A DNA stretch of 64,000 nucleotides. Origin: Ditylenchus dipsaci. Lineage: Eukaryota; Nematoda; Chromadorea; Rhabditida; Anguinidae. Location: NCBI GenBank assembly GCA_004194705.1, contig SADC01000153.1:124001-188000 (forward strand), given 5' to 3'. Each line of letters starts with the position of its first letter. Positions within the stretch are counted from its first letter, which is position 1. The notes under the pieces were generated by a model that was not told the origin of the DNA, did not search any database, and saw nothing but the letters and a program-made list of their open reading frames with translations. Positions 32,758 to 43,627 of the stretch are shown piece by piece. The translations under genes were made by a program, and so were the position numbers.

Positions 32758-33086
32758 CAGTCAACCCTCGATATAAAATCTTCCGATATAACGTACCCTT
32801 CGTTATGACGTACCCCTAGGGTCGATCTTTTCAACGATAAACTCCGTCAATCAGCCCTTGATACAACATATCCTACGCAGGGTTGGCAAAATGTTATTTT
32901 TTGGTCACATTTAGGGTCACAAAAAATTTCGCATAAGTTTGATGAATCCTCCTATAATGAATCCTCCTACGCCGGGTAATATTAATAATCGCTAGAAACA
33001 GGTGCCTGGAGTTTAGCCGGTGCGGAGATTTACATCACTGCCCTAGGGCCGGTCTCCAGGGGGTACTTCATAACGAAATTTGACTG
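32758..33086. mobile_element. MITE, CAGTCAACCCTCGATATAA ends, decayed
   Basis: The left end after a TA is CAGTCAACCCTCGATATA; the right end ATAACGAAATTTGACTG is only partly complementary and has lost its TA. Internal CCTAGGG(T/C) pairs are inverted. Confidence 0.65.
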
Positions 33087-33734
33087 TGAACATTTCATCA
33101 TAATCTTTGGCCTGGATCCTTGAAAGATTTCACAAGAAAAGGTATTAATAATGTTGACCTAGTGCTGCACATCATAATATTTTTAATAAAGTTCAAGAAA
33201 TAAAAATAAATAGAATTCGACCAAAAAATGTCCGATTTGAAAAAGTCCACCGAAAAATATAATATACCCTAAAAATTACAGCGCTATTTGCATTTGCGCG
33301 ATTTCACATTAAAACCCTATTTACACTGGCGCAATTTAGTTTTGGCGCAATTGGCATTTTCAAATTGCGCATTCTTTCGCTCCCTGGAATATAGGCAGTT
33401 TTTTTTAGTAAGCAAAGTTGCTGAAAAGGGCATTCTCACCGCCGATGAGAGTATTTCAACAGGCGGGTACCAGGTAATTCAAAAAAAAAATCAGGTAATT
33501 CTGCTGTTCCCCACACCTTCTTGTTTTATTCTTTAAAAATGACCTAAAATCACTCCCTGAACTCATTTTTTCTGCCTAACAACATAAAAAAGATTTCTTA
33601 ACAGTTTCTGACAAAAAAATGAAATTTGTCTAAAAAAAATGGCTCCTAACCTCTCAGGGACAAAAAAACAAGTTGAATACAACTTTATACAGAAAAATAC
33701 AACTTATAATAATATAATACATCTTATAAAGTTT
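33087..33734. other. Intergenic with GCGCAATTT repeats
   Basis: 33280-33375 carries several TTGCGC/GCGCAATT units like those in the palindromic MITE at 63739. Nothing else recognised. Confidence 0.45.
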
Positions 33735-33905
33735 ACGAAAGCTATTTAGACATACCAAGGTTATTTGGACAGTTCGCGGCCAAAGACCAGCACGCTCCAC
33801 ATTGCAATAGATTGGGGTATACATTTATGTATCGCTATCCCTTGCAATGTGGAGTGTGCTTTTATTTGGCCGCGAAGCGGGCAAATACCCTTGGTATGTC
33901 TTTAC
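33735..33905. repeat. Palindromic MITE
   Basis: GACATACCAAGG pairs with CCTTGGTATGTC, continuing through TTCGCGGCCAAA and GCTCCACATTGCAA to a short AT loop. Arms are about 70 bp each. No target duplication is clear. Confidence 0.75.
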
Positions 33906-34305
33906 AACTCTTAAACCATATAGCAACTCTTGTAGACCCTAGAAAGTGAAAACCTGCTGAAATATATCACTTTTGCCTTCATTTGCCTTGAAAAACGCTA
34001 AAATCTAGTCAAAAATACCTAAAACGGTCAAAATACCTAAAAAGACCAAGTTTTTTTCGACAAATTTCAAATTTTACAAACGAACAAAGGCATTTCTTTA
34101 GAAGAAACAACAGGAGAGACCAAGGCAAAAATGGGGAGACCTAAAGGCGAATAGAGCCAGTTCACCCTTTAACAGAAGCCCACCCCTATTTTCGACTAAG
34201 GTTTAGGGTTAGGGCTATTTTCGATTGACAATTTAAAGATTTTCACGGTATTGAAACATAGAAGCCCATGGGCTTCAATTAGATATTATTAAATATTATT
34301 TTAAA
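33906..34305. other. Intergenic
   Basis: About 400 bp with CTAAAACGGTCAAAATACC-like text shared with other non-coding stretches. No gene recognised. Confidence 0.4.
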
Positions 34306-34770
34306 TTAAAAAATACTGAAATATTTGTGTTTATCACTACCTAAAAGACAGTATTTGGCGTTTGCCCATATATTCCTCCAGCCATAAAGTAGTGAATGTA
34401 GAGGAATATTCAAGCTATTTTTTCTAAGAGAAAATAAAACACGCTTGAAATCAATTTTTTTGTTGACAACCATTTTTAGAAACGGGTTGTTGAATGGTGT
34501 ATCCAAATCTGTTGCTTCGACAATGAATTGGTATCCATATTGGTATTTAAAGTTATCAAAATACTTGGGAAGTTGCTCATTTCCTTCGAACTGTATTAGA
34601 CAACAGTAAATTTTAGAATCAATATGAAGAGATAACTTTACTGCTGGAATCACAAAGCTTCTGTGCTTGAATAGGTGAACGAATCTCCTGGATACTAATT
34701 TAATAGTTTCGCAGGACTCGTTATCCAAAAAAGAAAAAATGTCTGTGAGAATATCTGTGCAGAAAAACAT
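34306..34770 (-). CDS. F-box protein
   Basis: Single-exon frame of 154 codons. Residues about 5-40 (DILTDIFSFLDNESCETIKL then VSRRFVHLF) fit the F-box consensus, which binds SKP1 in SCF ubiquitin ligases while the rest selects substrates. The remaining 110 residues (PAVKLSLHIDSKIYCCLIQF, FIVEATDLDTPFNNPF, SLLYGWRNIWANAKYCLLG) have no domain that I can name. Nematodes have large, fast-evolving families of such short F-box proteins. No stop or shift interrupts it and the ATG is the first in frame. It stands alone between repeats; no promoter or poly(A) signal was picked out. A C-terminal exon may be missing. Confidence 0.7.
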   Translation of the reverse strand: MFFCTDILTDIFSFLDNESCETIKLVSRRFVHLFKHRSFVIPAVKLSLHIDSKIYCCLIQFEGNEQLPKYFDNFKYQYGYQFIVEATDLDTPFNNPFLKMVVNKKIDFKRVLFSLRKNSLNIPLHSLLYGWRNIWANAKYCLLGSDKHKYFSIF

Positions 34771-35522
34771 AATTAAACTTGTAATTCAAGAAATAACTGG
34801 AATCAAAAAAAATGAAGAAACACAAATGTTTATCAGAATGACAACACGAATACTTTCGTTGCAAGAAATAAAATGCAAATAAAGGTTAGTTTAGAGGCAC
34901 ACCGTTTCAAAACTTGAATTTTAGTACATTAGGAAGAATTGGCGCCAAACGAAAAGTTGTCAAAAATGGTTAAATATGGGGCTCTTTTTGTTTCATGCCT
35001 CTGGCCCGGTTATTTTCTTGTTTTTATTCTGTATGCTTATAATTAAAATTTTCCCCACATTCAGGGATTTTGAATGAGCCATCACTTGCCCATAAAACAG
35101 TTGAAATTTCAAAACCACAATTAATTTCTGTGAAAATTTCGAAGGAAATTTCTTCGCTGGATGGACATGTTTGAGATTCTACCGAGTTTGTTTGTCCAAT
35201 TTTTCTTAAACAAAACCGATGACTCTATAGAGGAGTAAATTTGCTGCACTTTGGTACCAAGGACGTATACAAGAAATACAAATTTAGGGTGTTTTATACA
35301 AAAGTTAGATGGAAAACGCAAAAATCCCTATTTTCACTCGAGGAAATGCCAGTTGTTTGCTTTTGATGGTCTCTCGCTTGTAATACTCTTGGTTTTTGAA
35401 ATTCTATTTTGGCAAAAAGATAGAAGATAATGTTAGCTTTCTTTTGGTATATAAAAATGCTCAAAAAATGCAAAATTTGAGGTTTTCAATGCAAATGAAA
35501 TTTGGTATAATTTTATAGCTGA
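34771..35522. other. Intergenic
   Basis: AT-rich spacer with no recognised gene or mobile element. Confidence 0.4.
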
Positions 35523-36654
35523 AGATGGTTTCCACCAGAAGAATGTGCACTAAGCCAAATGGACTGTCTCTGGCCAAAATTCGTGCAGCCGCAGCCAAGA
35601 TAAGGTGGGAAAAGGAAGGGCTGAAGAAGCAGAAGCTAGATGAAGCCAAAATGCAAGCTGCCGAACAAGCAAACATGATGCGTAGAGCTCGTCTATGTAA
35701 GTAAATTTTTTGGTGGTTGTATTTTCTAATGTTTGCGAAATTTTGGAAACATCAATATTTTTGTAGCAAATTGCAGTCAAAACAAGCTCAAGATGATGCC
35801 AAAGCCAAAGCCATCCTCTCAGTTAAACCGTCGCGTGGCAATTGGATGCGCAGCTTCAGTAAGTCTTTCTGTGAAATTCTCAGGCCCTTTAACCACATGT
35901 ACCACACCCTCTAACCCATATTCATTTCAGACCGTATGTGCCGGAGCTGCTCAATCGTGTAACTGCCATTCAGCTGGAGCTTGTCGTCGAGTATTACGCA
36001 TCAATTGGCCAGCAGACTCTGATTGAATTGTTTGGCTTCCTTGGAAATGATGGCCAGCCGATGCAGAACAGCAAAGACTGTGTTCCTTCACTTCTTGAGA
36101 AATGTGGATGGGGAAGCAATGCAGATGGCTTCGTATTTCCGTGCCAATCTACTAAGTTCCAGGAGACGATTTCTTCATTGATTGATCCGAGTTTTGGCAA
36201 GATTGAAAATCAGTGGACTCAGAGCAAAGATTTCTCAAGTGTTGGAGGCGACAATAATCTCAGTAAGGGTGTAATCGAGAGCCTCAAGTCACTGGTCACT
36301 TCGAATCAGTTTTTTGAATGCATGAGGGTAAGTTTTTTGTCAGAAAGTATGCTAATTTCAGATTCTAAAAATTTAGGAGAATTTTCCACAGTCATCAGTT
36401 TCTCCAAAAGGTCATTATTTGCGTTCGCACGTGGGAAAATTTATGCGCCATCATGGATTTGGGGGCTTCTGTCAGAGCAGTCAATAGAAGCATTGCACGC
36501 CAGAGTGAACAAGGATGAGAGAAGACTAGCCAGTTTCCGGAACCGGATGAAAATACAGAGAAAAATTATTGAGAACTCTTATGTACGGAATGTGTTATAT
36601 GATGGCGAAGTAAGGTGTTTTGATGAAGATGATCTAGGTGATTTAGATTTGTAA
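35523..36654 (+). pseudogene. Decayed transposase-like gene of unknown family
   Basis: Coding pieces in order: exon about 35523-35699 (MVSTRRMCTKPNGLSLAKIR, then a Lys/Ala/Glu-rich coiled coil); exon about 35767-35859 (KLQSKQAQDDAKAKAILS, WMRSF); exon from 35932 (PYVPELLNRVTAIQLELVVE, LLEKCGWGSNADGFVFP) to a donor at 36328; then ENFPQSSVSPKGHYLRSHVG and, in another frame, LLSEQSIEALHARVNKDERR to a stop at 36652-36654. The change of frame near 36455 is explained by loss of one T in TTTGGGGG. The exon 2/3 join is also out of phase. 'H.L..HV..f...hgf.G...EQSiEalHa..N..eRR' recalls the C-termini of DNA-transposon proteins, but I cannot assign a superfamily and see no matching TIRs. Confidence 0.5.
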
Positions 36655-36779
36655 TAAATCCTTCTTTTCACACTTGAGTTTGACCTTTTTGTGATGATTG
36701 TTTTCATTTAATACTGACTACGCAAAAAAGGTTGATTGATTGAAGAGACAAAAAATTGGAAAATTCCAAAATTACGAAA

Positions 36780-37380
36780 AAGAGTCATTCAAAAATCATG
36801 GCGTCGAAATTTTTCGAGTTTCGAGCGGAAATTTGAGTTCGAGCGCTCAAAAATAATTTTAAGTTTTAATATCGAGTTTCAATCGCACGACAAAAAACTT
36901 CGAGTTCTTATTTCCAGTTTTGAGCGCTCGAAATTTTTTGAATTTTCAGTCGAATTTGAAGCGCTCAAAAAAATTTTTAGTTCTAGATGGTCATCTGTCA
37001 ATTTTTCGAAGAAAAAAAAGAAATGGAAACTTATAAGAGAAGGGCCCTGACTGTGAACTGGGTAACGTCGACGGAACTTTTTTCTGCATATTTTTGTAGA
37101 TTGTGCCCAAGTTTCCTGCAAATCCGCTAAATTGTTTTTAAAATTGTACCCAATACAAATGTACCTAACCGCAAGTGTACCTAACCGCTAGGCAATCGAC
37201 ATCCTTTAGCTTTATGTGCGATGAAAATTAGGCGATTTTCTGTCTAAAATTTACCTTTAGCGGCGGCAAAGATGCCAAAAAAATTTCGAGTTTGCAACTC
37301 GAGCGCTTGAAAATTTCGATTTTTGAGTTTTCGATTCGAGCGCTCAAAATTTTTGAGCGGTTTCGAGCACTCGACAACCC
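36780..37380. repeat. Inverted arrays of GAGCGCTCGAAA units
   Basis: About seven GAGCGCTC(G/A)AAA-type units at 36810-36980 and four at 37295-37370. The right edge reads CGAGCACTCGACAACCCTA, the complement of a hAT-like TAGGGTTGTCGAG tip as in the element at 43083. I could not find the left tip. Confidence 0.6.
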
Positions 37381-37654
37381 TACAAATAACAGTACAGATA
37401 TCACCCCTTTTTATCTTTGATTTCTTTTTAGGACTTTCAAAAAATATATAGGAGAAAAATGCCTGAAATTGTATAGTCGGACATTTAATATTAATCATTT
37501 AATATTAATAATTTCCCGGGATATGTCCGGGCCAGTGTTGTTATGATTAATTAGCCACTTTTTGTGTTCAGTCATATATATCTCGATGACTGATTTTTCA
37601 AAATTTATAAATAACCGCTTACCTGAAAGAGGAGATATGAATCTTCAACTTAAA

Positions 37655-38003
37655 ATCAAAGTGTCGTTTTGACAAATGTCGTTTTGACAAGTGTCGTTTT
37701 GGCAAGTGTCGTTTTGGCAAGTGTCGTTTTGGCAAATGTCGTTTTGCCAAGTGTCGTTTTTCCAAGTGTCGTTTTGCCAAGTGTCGTTTTTGCCAAGTGT
37801 CGTTTTGGCAAATGTCGTTTTGACAAGTTCCCTTTTTCAAGTGTCGTTTCGGCAAGTGTCGTTTTGGCAAGTGTCGTTTCGGCAAGTGTCGTTTTGGCAA
37901 GTGTCGTTTTGCCAAGTATTGTTTTGCCGAGTGTCGTTTTGCCAAGTGTCGTTTTTGCCAAGTGTCGTTTTGCCAAATGTCGTTTTTGGCAAATGTCCCC
38001 TAG
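37655..38003. repeat. Minisatellite, GTGTCGTTTTGGCAA units
   Basis: About 20 units of 16-18 bp, mainly AGTGTCGTTTTGGCAA with C/G variants. Open frames on both strands are repeat shadows. A right half of the 9952-type MITE follows at 38040-38072. Confidence 0.9.
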
Positions 38004-38622
38004 CCGTGAAAACCTGTCGCCAGTCCTTAAGGTGTTGAGTCCACACGGTGGGCTATGAAGGGAGTTGACTGTAGTCTCGACACGAAAGGATTTTCAAGTT
38101 TTGCGTTTTAACTGTTTTTTTTGAGCCATATTTTGTTGAAAGCTCGAAAAAAAGAAAAAAACTCGTCGAAAAGAGATTGATTATTGTTCTATTGCATTTT
38201 AATTGTTAGGGCCTTTTTCAATTTGGACATCAATCTAGCTTTTACTTATGCGCAGCTTTATCTGACATCGCTGTAAAACCATATTTAAAGAATACAAAAC
38301 TTGGAATAATCTTTTCGTGTCAGGACTATTTCACAATTGTCAGCCCCCCCTTATTGTCCCTTCCCCTTTTTTACTTTGTCCTAACTGATTTCTATCAGCT
38401 TCCCCATACTTCACCGAAACAGTGATGTTTCGGCGAAACAAAATTCTGTTTCGACAGAACATGTCTACCGGAACAGTTTTTTGTTCCGGCAGAACATACC
38501 AATCGGAACATCGATTAAATGTTCGTATTATGGTCAGAATATGCTAAATTTTTATCCCTTTGAGTATCGAGGTACCCAACATCAATGATAGCATCAATTA
38601 AATGTCCATTTTAAGCGTTTTC

Positions 38623-40734
38623 ATGGATGAAGAGCAAGCAGCACTGTTTTGGTGGTGGATACAAAAACAAGCAGAGAATCAAGCTCGCAGCTATATCCGC
38701 CGGCTCATATGATGGACGCAATTCGAGGAAAGTCCTTCGGAATCTTTTGGCGCTATTATGACTCCAATGACTTCAAAGATTTGAAGAGGTTCATCAGGTT
38801 AACCAGAGATGAATTCGACATTCTTCATACTAAGGTTTGTTATAATATGTTGATTTAAGGTATTTGTTGAGAAGATTAATTTTAGCTTGAAGTGCGATTT
38901 GGATACCACGCTCCCACGCATCTCCGGCCTATAAGTGGTAAAGAACGCCTAGCAGTTTTTTTCCGGTAAGCTATAAAAATAGGTCATTCATTTAAAAAAC
39001 GATACTTAAGTTTCTTGTCCTTCGGTCCTACTTATCCAGCAGTGGCACATCTTTTTGGCATAGGAGATTCGACCGTCCAGGATCTTTGCCTCGAAGTCTC
39101 GACTGCTGTTATCGATCTAATGCAAGCCGAATATCTTCCCATTCCAACTCGTGCAACATGGATAGCCAACTCAGAGAGGTTCTTGGAGCGTCCACAGTTC
39201 CCTCATGCGATGGGTGCTATAGATGGAAAACACATAGGACTGGTGAAGCCGGATCGGTCAGGGGCCAAACTATACTTTAGTGCGGTTGCTCAAAAACGCG
39301 TTTTAAGTATTTTTTTCGACGTAATTCAATGTGAAACGTTCAAAAAAGATGTTTTAAGGTGTGGGAAAAACCAAAAACCGAAAAAAAAATTTTCGTGTTT
39401 TTTTGGTTTTGCCTTGGGGGACCAAGGCAAATTTTTAAATTTTGATAAGATAAGCTATTTATGATAAGACAAAGACTTCTAACTAACTTTTTTTATATAT
39501 TTTTTATTATTTTTATTATAAAAATGAATGAACCAAAAATGAAATATAAACATGCTTTGATTTGCAGGGCCTACTGCATAAAAAAAGTATTATGCGTGTT
39601 ATATATGCATAATTTGCTTATCGAGTGTTTGGTTTCTAGAGTGCGCTTGTGTGCGCATCTCAACTCCAAGCCCCCTACGCCCCCGGAGGGGCGTAGGGGC
39701 TTGAGAGTTAGAGATGCGCACACTAGCTCACCCTAGAAATGAATCCGAGAATAAAAACATGTAATATGCACAATATTTTCGCCTTGGCCGGAAATCGAAC
39801 ACTGTGAAAAAGACCGAAAAATACCAATTTTAGACCAAAAAATGAAAATTTTCCAAAAATTTTTTTTTTCGGTTTTTGGTTTTTCTCACACCTAAAAACA
39901 TGTTTTTTGAACGTTTCACATTGAATTACGTCGAAAAAAATACTTAAAACGCGTTTTTGAGCAACCGCACTAAAGTATAGTCCTACCCGGTCAGGCGTTG
40001 AGTTTTACAATTATAAGGTAATTAGCTTATTTATTATTTGGATAGAAGCTTAGTGTTTTCCTCGTCAGAAGTTCCATTCAATCGTGATGCTGGCCATGAC
40101 AGATAGTGATTTTCGTTTCATTTGTGTGGATATAGGAGCACCTGGCAGAAATAGCGATTCCGCACTGTGGCGAACTTCTCCAATATTACGCTTTATGGGA
40201 TCTCCGGAGGCTGATATTCCGCCAACTCAAGATGGAGAACTCCCCTATGTTCTGCTAGGCGATGGAGGGTTTGGTCTGACTGACCTGGCAAGATTTTTAG
40301 TTGAGAACTTTTTTGAATCAAGGTTCCTGTTTCAGGTGATCACTCCGTATACTCAGCGTGGGGCAGATGAGCAAGTAAAAATCGATTTCAACGAACGCCT
40401 CAGTCGTGCACGAGCTTGTGTAGAACATGCATTTGGGGTGTGGGCAAGCAGGTGGAGGATATTTTTTGGGATTCTTGAAGCCAGGTATGAATTTAAGTTA
40501 GTTGAGTATGCCGTTGACGGATATTTTTTTCCAAGCCCTGATGTTGTTCGTCAATATGCGATGGCAGCCGTGATTCTTCACAATTTTCTGCTGCCAACGA
40601 TGGACAAAGAAACTGAGCTGATTCCATATCCGCAAGACCGTCGACTACTTAGTGATCAGAGAAACCCTCGTGCAGGGCGTGTAGGCAGAGATATTAGGAA
40701 CAAATTTGTTGATGTGATTATTAGGGGCGAATAA
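38623..40734 (+). pseudogene. Harbinger DDE transposase, interrupted
   Basis: HARBI1-like transposase. Exon 1 starts MDEEQAALFWWWIQ (38623) but must change frame to reach AIRGKSFGIFWRYYD and FIRLTRDEFDILHTK; exon 2 about 38886-38967 (THLRPISGKERLAVFFR); exon 3 from 39010 with FGPTYPAVAHLFGIGDSTV and AMGAIDGKHIGLVKP (first catalytic Asp). The hAT-like insertion at 39263-39987 follows. The frame resumes as RSGVEFYNYK, intron 40018-40068, then exon 40069-40734 with FICVDIGAPGRNSDSALW (second Asp), LLGDGGF, and ARACVEHAFGVWASRW carrying the catalytic Glu. Stop 40732-40734. About 380 residues without the insertion, normal for the family. Broken by one frameshift and one insertion. Confidence 0.92.
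39263..39987. mobile_element. 725-bp hAT-like insertion in the Harbinger transposase
   Basis: The inverted ends share ACTATACTTTAGTGCGGTTG and continue for about 130 bp. An 8-bp duplication CGGTCAGG flanks it (39255-39262 and 39988-39995), and removing the element plus one copy restores the conserved transposase frame across the junction. The interior carries the GC palindrome (39636-39740). No transposase. Confidence 0.92.
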
Positions 40735-40852
40735 ATTTTTTGATAAATGTGATATGGTTGTCGAATTGAGCTATTAGACTTCATGTCTTTTTTGGAGTCA
40801 ATCGATGTGAAAAATATGAATCTCATTTATGGCTTTTCAGAGACTTTTTACA

Positions 40853-41770
40853 ATGGTAGCAAAGAAAAAGGCAACACCAAACAAAAGTGGCGACAGATCG
40901 AATCGCCAGAAGTTAAATTCCAGTGATTTATCAAATGACCAAAAAGCTTTCTTGTGAGCTCGTCGGGGAAAAGGCGTGCTTTGGGACTCGTCACATCCGG
41001 AATACAAGTTGAATGGTCCTAGAATGTCCGCCTGGATTGCAATTAACAAAACCTTTATGGAGACTTACGGAGATGTCGAGTTTGGAGGTAATAAATGGTC
41101 TAACGATGTAGTGTGAGGTCAATGAAGGCTAACTTTCAGTAACTGCGCTGAGAGATGGCTGGACCAGCATCACAGATTGTCATCGGACCACGTCTAACAG
41201 AGTCAAAGGTAGCACTGGAGATGGAGCAAGTGACACAGAACCTAGCTGGCATCTTTGGAAGGCAACGTCATTTTTGAGAACCGTAAAGTCGTGCACAGAT
41301 CTGACGTAAGTTATATACTTTCCGTAAGACACGATTTGAGGCCTTATTTATTAAAGTACAAGAGCAAGCGACGTTGGAGACCAGCCAGCGGCTGAGACAC
41401 CGCTGAAAATCGTGGGATTGTCGAAGCGCCAATCTTCTTCGCATTCTTCTGATGTCAGTTTTGCGAAAAAAGCCAAGTCAGACGAGCAATTCGACCAGCT
41501 ATTGTCTGCAATGGGCAAGAAAAAAATGAACCCTTTGGCGCTTGAAGTGGAAGATCTTATGGAAACAGTGCTTCAGTATGCCGGAATTGAGAGTCTCAAC
41601 CAATTCAAAAGTAAGGTCGAAAACGTCAAATTGTTTAAATTCACTATTATTATTTTACAGAGCAGCTGCGAACTTTTATTGCTGACTGGAAGGATTATAT
41701 CGCGCCTATGATGCAGAAACGTACTTCCGAACAGCCGGGAGAAGAAGAAAATGCCGAAGATCAATTTTAG
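40853..41770 (+). pseudogene. MADF/Myb-like second Harbinger protein, one nonsense codon
   Basis: Partner protein that in known Harbinger elements brings the transposase to the nucleus and to the TIRs. Exons 40853-41087, 41140-41305, 41357-41610 and 41661-41770 all join in phase. The MADF-like block is GVLWDSSHPEYKLNGPRMSAWIA (split here as GVLWDSSHPEYKL and RMSAWIA), then TALRDGWTSITDCHR and WHLWKATSFLRTVKSC. The C-terminal part (DLMETVLQYAGI, KQLRTFIADWKDYIAPM) resembles the conserved tail of these proteins. A single in-frame TGA at 40955-40957 interrupts exon 1 just before ARRGKGVLWD. Otherwise intact, about 255 codons. AATAAA at 41857-41862. Confidence 0.85.
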
Positions 41771-41856
41771 ATGCATTGTTGTGTTGATAGTGGGTTGAAT
41801 GAAGCTGTTATATTTCCTTTATTCGTCTGTTTCTGCCTCCACTGAATTTTTAGTGG

Positions 41857-41862
41857 AATAAA
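41857..41862 (+). terminator. Poly(A) signal of the Harbinger MADF gene
   Basis: AATAAA 87 bp after the stop codon, directly before the ATTCATCCTC repeat array. Confidence 0.55.
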
Positions 41863-41871
41863 TAGGGCGAC

Positions 41872-42022
41872 GGTGAATTCATCCTCAGCCAATTCATCCT
41901 CGGTGAATTCATCCTCTAGCGAATTCATCCTCGGTGAATTCATCCTCTAGCGAATTCATCCTCCGGTGAATTCATCCTCGGTGAATTCATCCAGAGGATG
42001 AATTCACCGAGGATGAATTCAC
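41872..42022. repeat. ATTCATCCTC array with terminal hairpin
   Basis: Eight or so GGTGAATTCATCCTC and GCGAATTCATCCTC units, then the inverse GAGGATGAATTCACC, folding back on the last units. Related to the arrays at 5334-5995. Confidence 0.75.
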
Positions 42023-42429
42023 CTAGAGCCGAATAAATAAGCGCACAAAATTTAAAATTATCCCTACGTGACCTTTCAAGGCACATCGTACTCACATCGT
42101 ACTTTACTTTTCTCACCCGGACTTACATTTGCCATGGACATCGCTGCTTTGACAGTTGATTAAATAAAGGTTTTTATGTCTTAATTCGACGTTCTAATAT
42201 TCCATTTTTATTGCATGCACATACCTATTGCCGAAAACCACAAAATAAGACACCTGAAATCAATGTTCCGGAACCCCTGTTCCGGCAGAACACTTTGACC
42301 GAAACAAGTTCATGTTTTGCCGAAACACCGATCGAAACATTCTTGTTCCGGCAGAACATAAATGTTTCGGTTGGTGTTTCGGCGAAACACGTGTTCTGTT
42401 CCGGTGTTTCGGTGAAGTATGGGGAAGCT

Positions 42430-42805
42430 ATCCAATAACTTTTGGAAAATATTCCATAACTTTCAATTCTGACTTAAAAAAATAAGCTTGAACATTGTAA
42501 AATATCAAGTGAATGCCATGATAATACAATAATTGCCTAGTAAAAAAGTAGAATTCGGTCATATTTCGTCAAAAATGCCATTTTATCTAATGCTTATTGA
42601 ATTTCCAGCACCAAAAAAGATTTCGACGTAAAACTTGAAAATAACAAGATGTTGAATCCCGAAAAAGTACCAATTATTTTTTCAAAAGTACAGTTACGTA
42701 CCCAAGCATAAATCTTTAAAAGTAATTCAACTTATAGGTGTCCAGACATATTTTTGAAAATCAATTTCAATAATTTCATTACTTTTTTTATATCAAAAAT
42801 TAATG
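42430..42805. other. Spacer, nothing recognised
   Basis: AT-rich DNA between the Harbinger element and the next hAT element. No gene recognised. Confidence 0.4.
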
Positions 42806-43082
42806 GTTCATAGTAGGGTGGGACGCGGTCGGGTACCCGAACCGGGAACCGAACCGAACCGGAGGCATTTTGGCAAAATTACCCGAACCGAGAACCGAGT
42901 GTGCAGGAACCGGAAGAACCGAGAACCGGGTCCAGGAACCGACCGGTTCCGGTTCCAAATAAGCATTGGATAGAATTGCTAATTTGTAAGTTTAATTTCA
43001 TTTGAAGTTTAAACTTTGAAAATTCGATTAAAGTTTGTAAGTCGAAAAATTGTCTTTTGTATTGTAAAACACAGTTGTTGCT

Positions 43083-43295
43083 AGGGTTGTGAAACGAGCA
43101 TGTGCTCGAGCAGATTGGTCAATTTCGAGCATATGCTCGGCCCACAGTCAACCTTCGAAATAGAAACCAGTTTAATTGTGCAGTTAACTGTACGGTCAAA
43201 ATATGTCGAGCATATTTTGAATACGTTCGAAAAAACGCAAATGCTCAAGTATATGCTTCAAACCAATTTGCTTGAGCATGTTTACAACCCTAGTT
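43083..43295. mobile_element. 213-bp hAT MITE
   Basis: The ends TAGGGTTGTGAAACGAGCAT and the complement of TAGGGTTGTAAACATGCTCA are inverted. Flanks GTTGTTGC and GTTATTTC are a degraded 8-bp duplication (6 of 8). The interior repeats GAGCATATGCTC palindromes. Confidence 0.8.
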
Positions 43296-43627
43296 ATTTC
43301 TAAGTCATTTCTAAGTGTAGATTGTTGCTGTTTATTACAAAATCATTGATTTTTAGTTGAAGATCTATATCTCTTCTTTCAAATAAGTATTTATTCATAA
43401 ATTTTCAAAAAACAGTCACCGAGATATAGATAATTAAACACAAAAAGTGGCTAATTAATAATAACAACACTGGTTGCTAGTTTTTGTAATTGATTGTAAA
43501 ATTTTGTTTGCTAAACCATTTTGCATTCTCCGATTTAAATTTTTTAAGAAGCAATGCCGCTTCAAACAGCACGCATCTAGAAGTTCTTCGACGTCATTAC
43601 AGTCAAAGGCGAGCAAAAGCGCAGATA

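Larger units (their letters stand above)
38401..42425. mobile_element. PIF/Harbinger transposon, both genes present but broken
   Basis: The ends TCCCCATACTTCACCGAAAC and its complement are inverted, next to a palindromic AGCT on each side, so the exact target duplication is unclear. Subterminal regions at both ends repeat TGTTCCGGCAGAACA and TGTTTCGGCGAAACA palindromes, likely transposase-binding sites. It encodes the two proteins typical of the superfamily: a DDE transposase (38623-40734) and a MADF/Myb-like partner (40853-41770). A 725-bp hAT-like element interrupts the first. Confidence 0.93.

Noticed and set aside
37244..37498. 84-codon minus-strand frame
   Set aside because: It overlaps the GAGCGCTCGAAA array and has no domain.
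37619..38058. Overlapping open frames of 70-130 codons
   Set aside because: They follow a 16-18 bp minisatellite in several frames and strands.
42211..42438. 75-codon frame rich in FRQN and FAET
   Set aside because: It translates the subterminal palindromes of the Harbinger element.
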